Notes under the pieces: generated by a model
The model's input: the letters and a program-made list of their open reading frames with translations, nothing else
What the model was told of the DNA's origin: nothing
Databases searched by the model: none
Program-made: the position numbers and the translations under genes
Shown: piece by piece, positions 1 to 5,929 of the stretch
Position numbering within the stretch: position 1 is the first letter of the stretch
Layout of the letters: each line of letters opens with the position of its first letter
Source of the DNA: Pseudomonadota bacterium
Lineage (GTDB): Bacteria > Desulfobacterota > Syntrophia > Syntrophales > JADFWA01
Direction of reading: 5' to 3'
DNA length: 6,229 nucleotides
Assembly: GCA_030596145.1 (NCBI GenBank)
Contig: JAUVKS010000121.1
Coordinates: 1 to 6,229 of the forward strand

Positions 1-708
1 ATTCTGGATCGCTCTGAGGCCTACATGGGGGTGCTTATTGATGATCTGGTTACGAGCGGAGTTGATGAACCCTACAGGATGTTTACATCAAGGGCCGAAT
101 ACCGGCTGATTCTGAGGGAGGACAATGCCACAATCCGGTTGATGGGGAAGGGGTATGATCTCGGACTTATCTTGGCGGATGACTATGACAATCTGAAAGA
201 GAAGGTTCGCCAGATTGAAGAGGGGATCGAGAATCTATCATCAAGCAAGCTCTATCCCGGTGCGGAGGTGAAACTGGTTCTTTCACAGATGGAAACCGTC
301 CCGATCAAAAAGCCGACAACCCTCTACCAGTTACTCAAGAGACCAGAACTGGGCTATGACGATCTGAAACCCTTTGAGGGATGGAAGGACGTCCCCGACA
401 AAATGGTGAAAAAGCAGATAGAAATCGAGGCAAAGTATGAGGGGTACATCAAAAGGCAGATTGAAGCTGTAAAAAAGTTCAAGGATATGGAGGAAAGAGA
501 GATACCGAAGGGGCTGAATTACTTCGCCATACCCGGCCTCTCCAATGAACTGCAAAAGAAGCTATCCGTCATAGAGCCCGCTTCCGTAGGGCAGGCAAGG
601 AGAATGCCGGGGATGACCCAGGCGGCCATTGTAGCTGTCCTGATTCATATGAAGAAGGAGGAACTTCTCTCTCAGAAAAATGATGGAAAGAGACAGGTTA
701 AGCATTAA
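1..708 (+). CDS. mnmG: MnmG (GidA) tRNA uridine 5-carboxymethylaminomethyl modification enzyme, C-terminal part
   Basis: Open at the window's left edge; about 235 C-terminal residues of a protein that is usually about 620-630 aa. MnmG, with MnmE, installs the (carboxymethyl)aminomethyl group at C5 of wobble uridine 34 in certain tRNAs, using FAD and methylene-tetrahydrofolate, in the cytoplasm. The visible part begins with RSEAYMGVLIDDLVT and continues into DEPYRMFTSRAEYRLILRED, a hallmark block of the family. The helical C-terminal domain that contacts MnmE and tRNA follows, with AKYEGYIKRQ (visible residues about 144-153), then IPKGLNYFAIPGLSNE and PGMTQAA near the end. The reading frame is intact to the stop. 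The next gene is not rsmG (gidB), the frequent partner, so a classical gid operon is not present here. The ATG at 25 is internal, not a start. Confidence 0.97.
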   Translation: MLDRSEAYMGVLIDDLVTSGVDEPYRMFTSRAEYRLILREDNATIRLMGKGYDLGLILADDYDNLKEKVRQIEEGIENLSSSKLYPGAEVKLVLSQMETVPIKKPTTLYQLLKRPELGYDDLKPFEGWKDVPDKMVKKQIEIEAKYEGYIKRQIEAVKKFKDMEEREIPKGLNYFAIPGLSNELQKKLSVIEPASVGQARRMPGMTQAAIVAVLIHMKKEELLSQKNDGKRQVKH

Positions 709-786
709 CCCCTCATCCATTCTTCCGATAAAAAAATGATCATGTAGGAAGATCAGACAGGGATATCCGCATATCTGGAGAACACG

Positions 787-1809
787 ATGAATAGTATATT
801 GACAAGGTTACCTCAAAGCGCCAATTTCGCCCGATACAAGAATGGGCAAAAGAATGGGCATTATGAAAGCTATTTTCTTCGCGCGAATCATTCAGTAAAG
901 CCGATAGCATTTTGGATACGTTACACAATATTTAATCCTCACAATCAGCCCGAAAAAGCAATCGGTGAACTCTGGGCCATATATTTCGATGGAGAAACGG
1001 GAAAACACGTAGCAGTTAAGAACGAAGTGTCAATCTCAAGCTGCCTTTTTGATATGAATGATTTTCATGTAATAATTGGCGATGCAATTCTTGATTTTGA
1101 AAAATTACGGGGGAAAGCTTCTTCCAGTGGAGACACGATTAGTTGGGATTTGAGATATAATGGCGATGAACGTCCGTTGTTCCTCTTTCCGCCGAAACTG
1201 TATGATAGAAAGCTTCCTAAGGCGAAAGCCCTGGTTGGTTTACCTATGGCTGTATTCAACGGCAAACTCGCGATCAACGACAGAGAAATCTCCATACAGG
1301 ATTGGGTGGGAAGCCAAAACCACAACTGGGGATCAAAGCACACCGATGACTACGCCTGGGGACAGATTGCAGGGTTTGATAACAACCCCCAAAGCTTTTT
1401 TGAAATAGCCACAGCACGTTTGAGAATTGGTCCTTTTTGGACACCTTATATGACGCTTATGGTTTTACGTCATGGAGGTAAAGAGTACACTCTCAACAGC
1501 TTCAGACAGAGTCTTAAGGCCAATGGATCTTTTGAGTACTTCCAATGGAAGTTCTCCTCGGAAGATAAAACAATAGCCATAGATGGGTCCATATCCGCTT
1601 CAAGGGAGAATTTCGTGGGGTTAAACTATTATAACCCACCCGGCGGCAACAAGCACTGCCTCAACACGAAAATCGCATCCTGCAGATTGTCAGTGAAATT
1701 CAAGAAAGAAAGAAATGGGAACCCGATTGAAGTCCTCAAAACCACATCGCGGGCAGCATTTGAGATTCTTACTGACGATAGAAATCACGAAGTGAAAATA
1801 CATGCATAA
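787..1809 (+). CDS. CrtC/AttH/tocopherol-cyclase-like (lipocalin-like) protein of unknown function
   Basis: 340-aa soluble protein with no obvious signal peptide or membrane segment. The ATG at 787 is preceded by GGAG at 777-780 with 6-nt spacing, supporting this start. The sequence is rich in aromatic beta-strand-like blocks: GHYESYFLRA near residue 24, AFWIRYTIF (41-49) and ELWAIYFDG (61-69). The most striking motif, SQNHNWGSKHTDDYAWGQ (176-193), is followed by ATARL, LNYYNPPGG (279-287) and RAAFEILTD (322-330). The NHNWG...YAWGQ pattern resembles the conserved core of the carotenoid 1,2-hydratase (CrtC)/AttH/tocopherol cyclase lipocalin-like group. Members of that group act on hydrophobic isoprenoid or lipid substrates. 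This assignment is from memory of motifs; the substrate is unknown and no carotenoid genes are seen nearby. The gene is separated from mnmG by 78 bp and could be co-transcribed with it. Confidence 0.6.
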   Translation: MNSILTRLPQSANFARYKNGQKNGHYESYFLRANHSVKPIAFWIRYTIFNPHNQPEKAIGELWAIYFDGETGKHVAVKNEVSISSCLFDMNDFHVIIGDAILDFEKLRGKASSSGDTISWDLRYNGDERPLFLFPPKLYDRKLPKAKALVGLPMAVFNGKLAINDREISIQDWVGSQNHNWGSKHTDDYAWGQIAGFDNNPQSFFEIATARLRIGPFWTPYMTLMVLRHGGKEYTLNSFRQSLKANGSFEYFQWKFSSEDKTIAIDGSISASRENFVGLNYYNPPGGNKHCLNTKIASCRLSVKFKKERNGNPIEVLKTTSRAAFEILTDDRNHEVKIHA

Positions 1810-1828
1810 AATTTAACAATCAGGTAAA

Positions 1829-1848
1829 GGGGAGTTTTTCTCTTCCCC
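1829..1848 (+). terminator. Weak hairpin after the CrtC-like gene
   Basis: GGGGA at 1829-1833 pairs with TCCCC at 1844-1848 around a 10-nt T-rich loop, 20 nt after the CrtC-like stop. No T-run follows the stem, so termination here is only a possibility. Confidence 0.25.
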
Positions 1849-1873
1849 AGTCCCCACATCACAGGCTGGAGAG

Positions 1874-1915
1874 TATTTGCCACGTTGATTTAAGATTAAA
1901 TCAACGTGGCAAATA
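1874..1915. repeat. 20-bp perfect inverted repeat (long hairpin or operator)
   Basis: Arms 1874-1893 and 1896-1915 are exact reverse complements with only two bases at the centre. The core of the arm reads TTTGCCACGTTGATTTAA. It lies 64 bp after the CrtC-like stop and 46 bp before the permease start. No T-tract follows on either strand, so it is not a standard intrinsic terminator. It could be an operator for the permease, an mRNA-stabilising hairpin, or a small palindromic repeat element. The sequence shows only the symmetry. Confidence 0.85.
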
Positions 1916-1961
1916 TCATGAAAATGAAAAAGATATTGACTTTCCCCTGAGGTTTAAAAAC

Positions 1962-3197
1962 GTGTCTTTTCTTCTTTATACAGCAAAAGAAATAATATTC
2001 TTTTTCTATGAGATATCCATTTATCTACTCTTCGGCTTTTTTATAGCCGGGCTGCTGCATGTCCTCTTTCCTGACTCCATAATTCGCCGTCATCTTGGCC
2101 ATAACACATTCGGCTCTGTTCTGAAATCTACTCTATTCGGCATACCCCTGCCCCTGTGTTCATGCGGTGTTGTTCCCGTTACCGCTTCCCTAAAGAACAG
2201 CGGAGCATCAAAGGGGGCATGCATATCGTTTCTGATAGCAACTCCGCAGGTAGGCGCTGACAGTTTTTTTGTAACATATTCTCTGCTTGGCTGGATATTC
2301 GGTCTTTTCAGGATTGTTGCGTCGCTGATAACAGCTGCTGTTGCCGGCATTGTGGTAAATATATTCTCAAGAAGAGATATTTCACCATCAGACGGATTTT
2401 CTTTAAACAATATTCCTCCAGAAATGCCCAAAGACAGAATGAAGTCACTTTTGGGGTATATTGAATACGACCTGCTTGGCTCCATCGCCAATACGCTGGT
2501 CATCGGTATAATCGTGGCCGGTACAATTGCGGCTATAATACCGGATGGATTCTTTGAAAAATATCTTGGACATCCTTTTATTTCCATGCTTGTAATGCTC
2601 GCGGTGGGTATTCCCATGTATGTGTGCGCCGCCGCCTCAACGCCTATAGCAGCCTCCCTGATAATGAAAGGTCTTTCACCCGGAGCGGCCCTGGTATTTT
2701 TGTTGACCGGTCCGGCAACCAACGCCTTGACCATATCGACGGTAATCAAAATGCTTGGCAAAAGGACTGCCGCTGTCTATCTTGCCGCAATCGGTATAAT
2801 AAGCATCTCTCTCGGATACCTTCTTAATCTCGCCGTTGCGAGGTACGGTTTTTATAAAGTCATATTGACGCATCAGCATGAAATGCTGCCGGAATGGCTG
2901 AAGATTTGCGGGGCCGCCGTTTTAGCGGCAATGCTTGGATGGTATTATTTGAAAATCCTGATTTTAGACAAAATAAAAGGGGCAAAGGATATGGAAGGCA
3001 AAAAAGCGGTCTTGACGGTTGAGGGAATGACATGCATGCACTGCGTAAGCACTGTAAAAAAGGTTGTTGAATCAATTGACGGCACCTCTGATGTTTCTGT
3101 CGATCTTAACAGCGGAAAGGTTCAATTTAATATAGCTAAAGAAGGAGACATGGGGAGGGTTAAAGCCGCGATTATTTCCTCAGGTTATAGTGTTTGA
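1962..3197 (+). CDS. SO_0444-type Cu/Zn efflux permease (ArsP/DUF318 family) with C-terminal HMA domain
   Basis: 411-aa inner-membrane protein starting at GTG 1962, with TGAGG at 1948-1952 as ribosome binding site; no in-frame ATG lies in the short gap upstream. The permease part has two related halves. The first carries GIPLPLCSCGVVPV (60-73, Cys66 and Cys68) and SFLIATPQVGADS (89-101). The second carries GIPMYVCAAASTPIAASL (216-233, Cys222) and FLLTGPATNA (246-255). Hydrophobic segments lie near 11-35, 84-135, 173-193, 205-232, 240-260, 268-292 and 313-334. After a short charged linker, residues 344-411 form a heavy-metal-associated domain with GMTCMHC at 355-361, a Cys-x-x-Cys site for Cu(I) or similar soft metals. 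Proteins of this architecture are described as Cu/Zn efflux transporters; related ArsP proteins export organoarsenicals. The usual ArsR-type regulator is not next to it. The metal specificity is inferred. Confidence 0.92.
   Translation: MSFLLYTAKEIIFFFYEISIYLLFGFFIAGLLHVLFPDSIIRRHLGHNTFGSVLKSTLFGIPLPLCSCGVVPVTASLKNSGASKGACISFLIATPQVGADSFFVTYSLLGWIFGLFRIVASLITAAVAGIVVNIFSRRDISPSDGFSLNNIPPEMPKDRMKSLLGYIEYDLLGSIANTLVIGIIVAGTIAAIIPDGFFEKYLGHPFISMLVMLAVGIPMYVCAAASTPIAASLIMKGLSPGAALVFLLTGPATNALTISTVIKMLGKRTAAVYLAAIGIISISLGYLLNLAVARYGFYKVILTHQHEMLPEWLKICGAAVLAAMLGWYYLKILILDKIKGAKDMEGKKAVLTVEGMTCMHCVSTVKKVVESIDGTSDVSVDLNSGKVQFNIAKEGDMGRVKAAIISSGYSV
2991..3197 (+). CDS. Possible internal translation product: free 68-aa CopZ-like HMA protein
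   Basis: The in-frame ATG at 2991 (Met344 of the permease) lies exactly at the start of the HMA domain. It is preceded by AAAAGGGG at 2975-2982 (8-nt spacing) and AAAGG at 2984-2988. Initiation here would give a 68-aa protein with GMTCMHC at its residues 12-18, the same size as free CopZ metallochaperones. A separate chaperone made from a transporter gene is known for E. coli copA, although there it arises by ribosomal frameshifting. This entry is an inference from ribosome-binding-site and domain placement; the full-length fusion remains the primary product. Confidence 0.3.
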   Translation: MEGKKAVLTVEGMTCMHCVSTVKKVVESIDGTSDVSVDLNSGKVQFNIAKEGDMGRVKAAIISSGYSV

Positions 3198-3232
3198 TAG
3201 GGTGATAGAGTAGTTTTCATCACTACAAAAAC

Positions 3233-3649
3233 CTATAATATTTCCGCAATATTCACATTTCGCTTAGCATCATAGCGAAGGCGTACGGGCTTACTCACAT
3301 AATTTTGGGTAACTATTTCTTTGAAAATATCCGCATGCGGTAATGTTTGAGCTATAAATCGAAAACCGCTTTCGGTTTTGCCATAAATCACGGCGTAAGA
3401 AGGGCTTCCAGTCCGTGAGTATATTACTGTGTAAGTTTCGATGAATCCCCTCCCTGATGCTTCATCTATGTATTTAACTGGTTCACCGCCCACAATAAAA
3501 TCCTTTTCATCCTCTTTATCATAGTAATGAAGATTAGTTTTTTGGGGAATGGCGCTATATATGCCAACTGCATGTTTACGCATAAACCATCCCAAACTCG
3601 TTCCTGTCACAATTGCCACTTTACCTTTCAATCTTTCTATTTTTTTCAC
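3233..3649 (-). pseudogene. Thiolase-like protein C-terminal fragment (TLP1-type add-on domain)
   Basis: 138-aa reading frame on the minus strand, called from GTG 3649-3647, which has no well-placed ribosome binding site. GKVAIVTGTSLGWFMRKHAVG (residues 9-29) matches the last core strand of acetyl-CoA acetyltransferase-like proteins, where a V-T-G..GW/Y-x-x-KHAxGxYS pattern is usual. Residues about 52-138 (including GRGFIETYTVIYSRTG) match the C-terminal beta-rich domain added in thiolase-like protein type 1. The usual protein is about 500 aa, so the first 350 or so residues, with all catalytic Cys and His sites, are missing. The first residues mimic a short-chain dehydrogenase Rossmann start (LKGKVAIVTG), but nothing else of that family follows. 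It lies 83 bp behind the BKACE gene on the same strand. It may be a decayed gene or a stand-alone accessory domain; the family assignment is from memory. Confidence 0.6.
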
Positions 3650-3689
3650 CCCAATCGTATATTTTCACTTTTTCCTCATAAAGTTTTGG

Positions 3690-3718
3690 TGTGAAGGGAG
3701 AGGATCTCTCCCTTCACA
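3690..3718 (-). terminator. Strong 13-bp hairpin downstream of the BKACE gene
   Basis: Perfect stem 3690-3702 / 3706-3718 (core GTGAAGGGAGAG) with a 3-nt loop, 15 bp after the BKACE stop in the direction of transcription. No uninterrupted U-run follows on the minus strand, so it may be an atypical terminator, a 3'-end protecting structure, or an attenuator of the downstream fragment. Confidence 0.55.
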
Positions 3719-3732
3719 AACGAACATTCCTG

Positions 3733-4782
3733 CTATTTAAGCTTTCCTCCTGGTTTTCTCATTCCTATCATCTTTCGGAATTCATTCGGGTCGATGATTT
3801 CGCGGCCGAGAAGTTCAATAAGTTGTTTGAACATATTGAAATGGTCGACATTTTTCTTGATCATTTCGTTTCGATGGGGCCACATCCATACCGTATCCTC
3901 CATGCCAATTCGAATATGAAGACCTAAGAGAAGTGCAAAGGTGGCCAGATAGCTGGAAGCCCGACCCGATGCACACACCACAATCTGGGACTCCTCATCG
4001 ATTTCCTTAATCCGCCTAACATAATGCATCAGGACATCAACCATGGCATGTGGGTTTTGCATGGGAGATCCTCCAGGAAGGGCAGGCAGGATAATCCAGT
4101 AGTACGGTTTCTCGAGGAGACCAGTCTTAATGAGGTATCGGTCCGCATTATCGATATCCCCATCGCTGTACACTGCAATTTGTGGTTTAACCCCAAGTTC
4201 CTGACAAATCCGTGTCTTCTCTATCATTACATGGGGAGGCTTTGCCAAAAGACAGTCTCCACAATAGCAAGCTGTTGGATTGATCGGTGTCTGATCAAAG
4301 AGTCCTTCTTCCATACACCCTATCATCTTGTCCCATTCCCCATCCTGAAAAGGAACCATGCATCCACATACAATCCTGTCAGGATACTCTTTTCTGATAG
4401 GATCAATAACATGGTGAAAAAGTTCTGGGTCTAAAGTGTTGTATCCTTGTTCGTCCCGAACATGGATATGGACGTTAGGCGCGCCCGCCTCAAGGCATGC
4501 GAGGGCTTGGTCACGAATTGCATCAATCTCGATCGGATGATTGGGGTTACCACGCTTGCTGTAAAATGCGCCAACAATGGTCTGAGAAATAAAAACTTGC
4601 TTAGGTATATCCCAGGCAGGTTGAACCTCAACATCGATACCGTATTTTGTTCCCACTGGGTCGACTATTTCGGGAAGACCGTAAGGAATCCACATAGCCT
4701 TAAATTCCTCTTTGACTCCCAATGGGTTCACATCTTTCTTCCATTCATTAACCCAGTCCCAATTTACTTTCCCTTTTGACAT
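3733..4782 (-). CDS. BKACE-family (DUF849) beta-keto acid cleavage enzyme, long form with N-terminal extension
   Basis: 349-aa cytoplasmic enzyme starting at ATG 4782-4780, with AAGGAGA upstream at 4792-4798 (about 10-nt spacing). Family members are zinc enzymes that react a beta-keto acid with acetyl-CoA to give acetoacetate and a new acyl-CoA. The founding member Kce cleaves 3-keto-5-aminohexanoate in lysine fermentation. Metal-site motifs are present: HIHVRD at 105-110 (His105, His107) and RIGMEDT at 291-297 (Arg291, Glu295, Asp296). Their spacing corresponds to His46/His48 and Arg226/Glu230/Asp231 of Kce. The core starts near residue 62, so about 60 N-terminal residues are extra. An unusual Cys cluster, ACYCGDC (171-177), is also present. 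The substrate cannot be told, and the usual PELEVFD-type segment reads PQIAVYSDG here. It is followed by a thiolase-like fragment and is divergent from an XRE-cupin regulator, which suggests regulated organic-acid or amino-acid catabolism. Confidence 0.93.
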   Translation of the reverse strand: MSKGKVNWDWVNEWKKDVNPLGVKEEFKAMWIPYGLPEIVDPVGTKYGIDVEVQPAWDIPKQVFISQTIVGAFYSKRGNPNHPIEIDAIRDQALACLEAGAPNVHIHVRDEQGYNTLDPELFHHVIDPIRKEYPDRIVCGCMVPFQDGEWDKMIGCMEEGLFDQTPINPTACYCGDCLLAKPPHVMIEKTRICQELGVKPQIAVYSDGDIDNADRYLIKTGLLEKPYYWIILPALPGGSPMQNPHAMVDVLMHYVRRIKEIDEESQIVVCASGRASSYLATFALLLGLHIRIGMEDTVWMWPHRNEMIKKNVDHFNMFKQLIELLGREIIDPNEFRKMIGMRKPGGKLK

Positions 4783-5031
4783 AATAAGAATTCTCCTTTC
4801 TACGGTTATTGTTAAAATTAAATTTGCAGGGGATGTTGCGCCCGAATACCCTTTTTTTGCTCAAACACCTTTTTATGCTTCTGCCATGGGTTACCGGCAA
4901 TATATGGCATTGCACCAGTACGATAACCCACACGGAAAAACTACAATGAACCAGAAACAATGCTCTCCTGCAAACACGCTATGTTGTTTTCAGATCACCC
5001 CCTTTCTTCTACGTGTATAAGGAATTGATAT

Positions 5032-5053
5032 AATTTTAAGTATATTTAAAATT
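5032..5053. promoter_or_regulatory. Near-perfect AT palindrome, candidate operator
   Basis: AATTTTAA at 5032-5039 and TTAAAATT at 5046-5053 are perfect 8-bp arms around GTATAT. The right arm overlaps a TTGACA box at 5052-5057. Its position between the divergent genes makes it a candidate site for the neighbouring XRE-cupin protein, but AT-rich DNA yields such palindromes by chance. Confidence 0.35.
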
Positions 5054-5248
5054 GACAATGCTTATATTTATTATACTAAAATTATGATACATATTATATG
5101 CAATTTATTAAAATATCAAATATTATTTTCAATATATTTAATAATATTCTATAACTTGATTTTGGGATAAGCCTTTGATAATTAAAGAGATATCAAAATA
5201 GAGGCAAAAAAGCCGACTTTACAGAAGATTTAAATATTTAAAAATATA

Positions 5249-5278
5249 TTGACATGTTATTTTATGTTTTGCTAAAAG
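5249..5278 (+). promoter_or_regulatory. Predicted sigma-70-type promoter of the XRE-cupin gene
   Basis: Consensus -35 TTGACA at 5249-5254. After an 18-bp spacer comes TAAAAG at 5273-5278, which has a TGC extension immediately upstream (extended -10). Transcription would begin near 5285, about 70 nt before the gene. The -10 matches the consensus at four of six positions. Confidence 0.5.
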
Positions 5279-5287
5279 CGCAGTTGC

Positions 5288-5350
5288 ATGATGACCACAG
5301 GTATGAAAATTGTGTTAATATTTTTATTTAATTTAGACAGGTTGGGATAA
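5288..5350 (+). other. 20-codon upstream ORF before the XRE-cupin gene
   Basis: ATG ATG at 5288 opens a 20-residue hydrophobic peptide (MMTTGMKIVLIFLFNLDRLG). It ends with TAA at 5348-5350, in the same frame as the regulator and 3 nt before its ATG, so the stop overlaps the regulator's ribosome binding site region. It has no good binding site of its own, and the predicted transcript would begin only a few bases before it. It may be chance. Confidence 0.2.
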
Positions 5351-5353
5351 TCG

Positions 5354-5929
5354 ATGAAGAAGAAAAATGTATCATTTGACCTTGGTGATAGACTAAAAAA
5401 GTATAGGGCGAATAGGGGTATTACATTAGAAGAGGTTTCAAAGGTGACTGGTCTTTCTGCCTCTTTCTTAAGCTTGGTCGAAAATAAAAAATCCGGTATA
5501 AGTTTTGCTAATTTGCAGAAGATATTGAAATGTTTCAATCTTTCGATTCACGATCTTATTAATCCAAGTATTGACAATGGGAGAGTCGTGAGGTTTGATG
5601 AAGCTGAAAGAATTCATTCTGATATCGACGGAGTTGAAATTCTATCGTTAGTCAATGATTCAGACCAAAAAAAAATCTGGCCAGGACTTTTCATTATGGA
5701 ACCGGGAGCTTCTATAGGTGAGGTTCAGCATGAAGGAGAGGAATTTTCATATGTTATTCAGGGGAAGATAGAAGTGACTTTGACTGACACGCAAACGGGA
5801 AGCGTAGAAAAGTATATAATTCATAAAGGAGATACAATTTATTATCCAAGCCAATTTCTGCATAAGTATAAAAATTTAAGCACAAAACAAGCTATTTTCA
5901 TAGCAGCTGTCACACCACCAACATTTTGA
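5354..5929 (+). CDS. XRE-family HTH regulator with C-terminal cupin sensor domain
   Basis: 191-aa DNA-binding regulator. ATG 5354 follows GGGA at 5344-5347 (6-nt spacing), and an in-frame stop at 5348-5350 rules out a longer form. Residues about 8-68 are an HTH_3 domain: LGDRLKKYRANRGITLEEVSKVTGLS is followed by the recognition-helix segment ASFLSLVENKKSGIS, then LQKILKCFNLSIHDL. Residues about 112-187 form a small cupin barrel: HEGEEFSYVIQGKIEV (126-141) is motif 1, with His126, Glu130 and Gly137. GDTIYYPSQFLHKYKN (159-174) is motif 2, with His170. Regulators of this architecture bind a small ligand or metal in the cupin and usually control adjacent catabolic genes and themselves. Divergent placement makes the BKACE gene the likely target. 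The coding sequence is more AT-rich than the BKACE and permease genes. Confidence 0.95.
   Translation: MKKKNVSFDLGDRLKKYRANRGITLEEVSKVTGLSASFLSLVENKKSGISFANLQKILKCFNLSIHDLINPSIDNGRVVRFDEAERIHSDIDGVEILSLVNDSDQKKIWPGLFIMEPGASIGEVQHEGEEFSYVIQGKIEVTLTDTQTGSVEKYIIHKGDTIYYPSQFLHKYKNLSTKQAIFIAAVTPPTF

Larger units (their letters stand above)
4783..5353. promoter_or_regulatory. Divergent BKACE / XRE-cupin control region, AT-rich on the right
   Basis: 571 bp without a convincing gene. The part nearest the BKACE gene (4783-5030) has ordinary composition and holds a nested stem-loop (TGGGTTA 4887-4893 with TAACCCA 4924-4930, enclosing GCAAT/ATTGC). It also holds a minus-strand purine run, AAAGGGGGTGAT (4994-5005), that looks like a ribosome binding site without a gene. 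The part from 5030 to 5350 is very AT-rich. It holds a 22-bp palindrome, two TTGACA boxes and repeated ATATTTAAAA blocks. It must contain the promoters of both flanking genes; which sites are used cannot be read with certainty. Confidence 0.75.

Noticed and set aside
1936..1964. TTGACT at 1936-1941 as -35 of the permease promoter
   Set aside because: No acceptable -10 at the proper distance; it would overlap the start codon.
2090..2761. 223-aa minus-strand open frame opposite the permease
   Set aside because: It is antisense to a clear membrane protein family; its sequence shows no family motif and results from the codon bias of the plus strand.
3202..3228. Short hairpins between the convergent permease and thiolase-fragment ends (GTGAT/ATCAC, GTAGT/ACTAC)
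   Set aside because: Five-base alternative stems without a T-run on the proper side; too weak to call a terminator.
3233..3649. Short-chain dehydrogenase, suggested by LKGKVAIVTG at the N-terminus
   Set aside because: The glycine pattern, the NAG motif, and YxxxK are missing; the following GWFMRKHAVGIYS and C-terminal domain fit a thiolase-like tail instead.
4024..4434. 136-aa plus-strand open frame inside the BKACE gene
   Set aside because: It is antisense to the strongly recognised BKACE coding sequence and has no motif.
4712..5020. Plus-strand and minus-strand open frames (70-102 aa) spanning the BKACE start and upstream region
   Set aside because: No ribosome binding site or family features; both overlap the real BKACE start or regulatory DNA.
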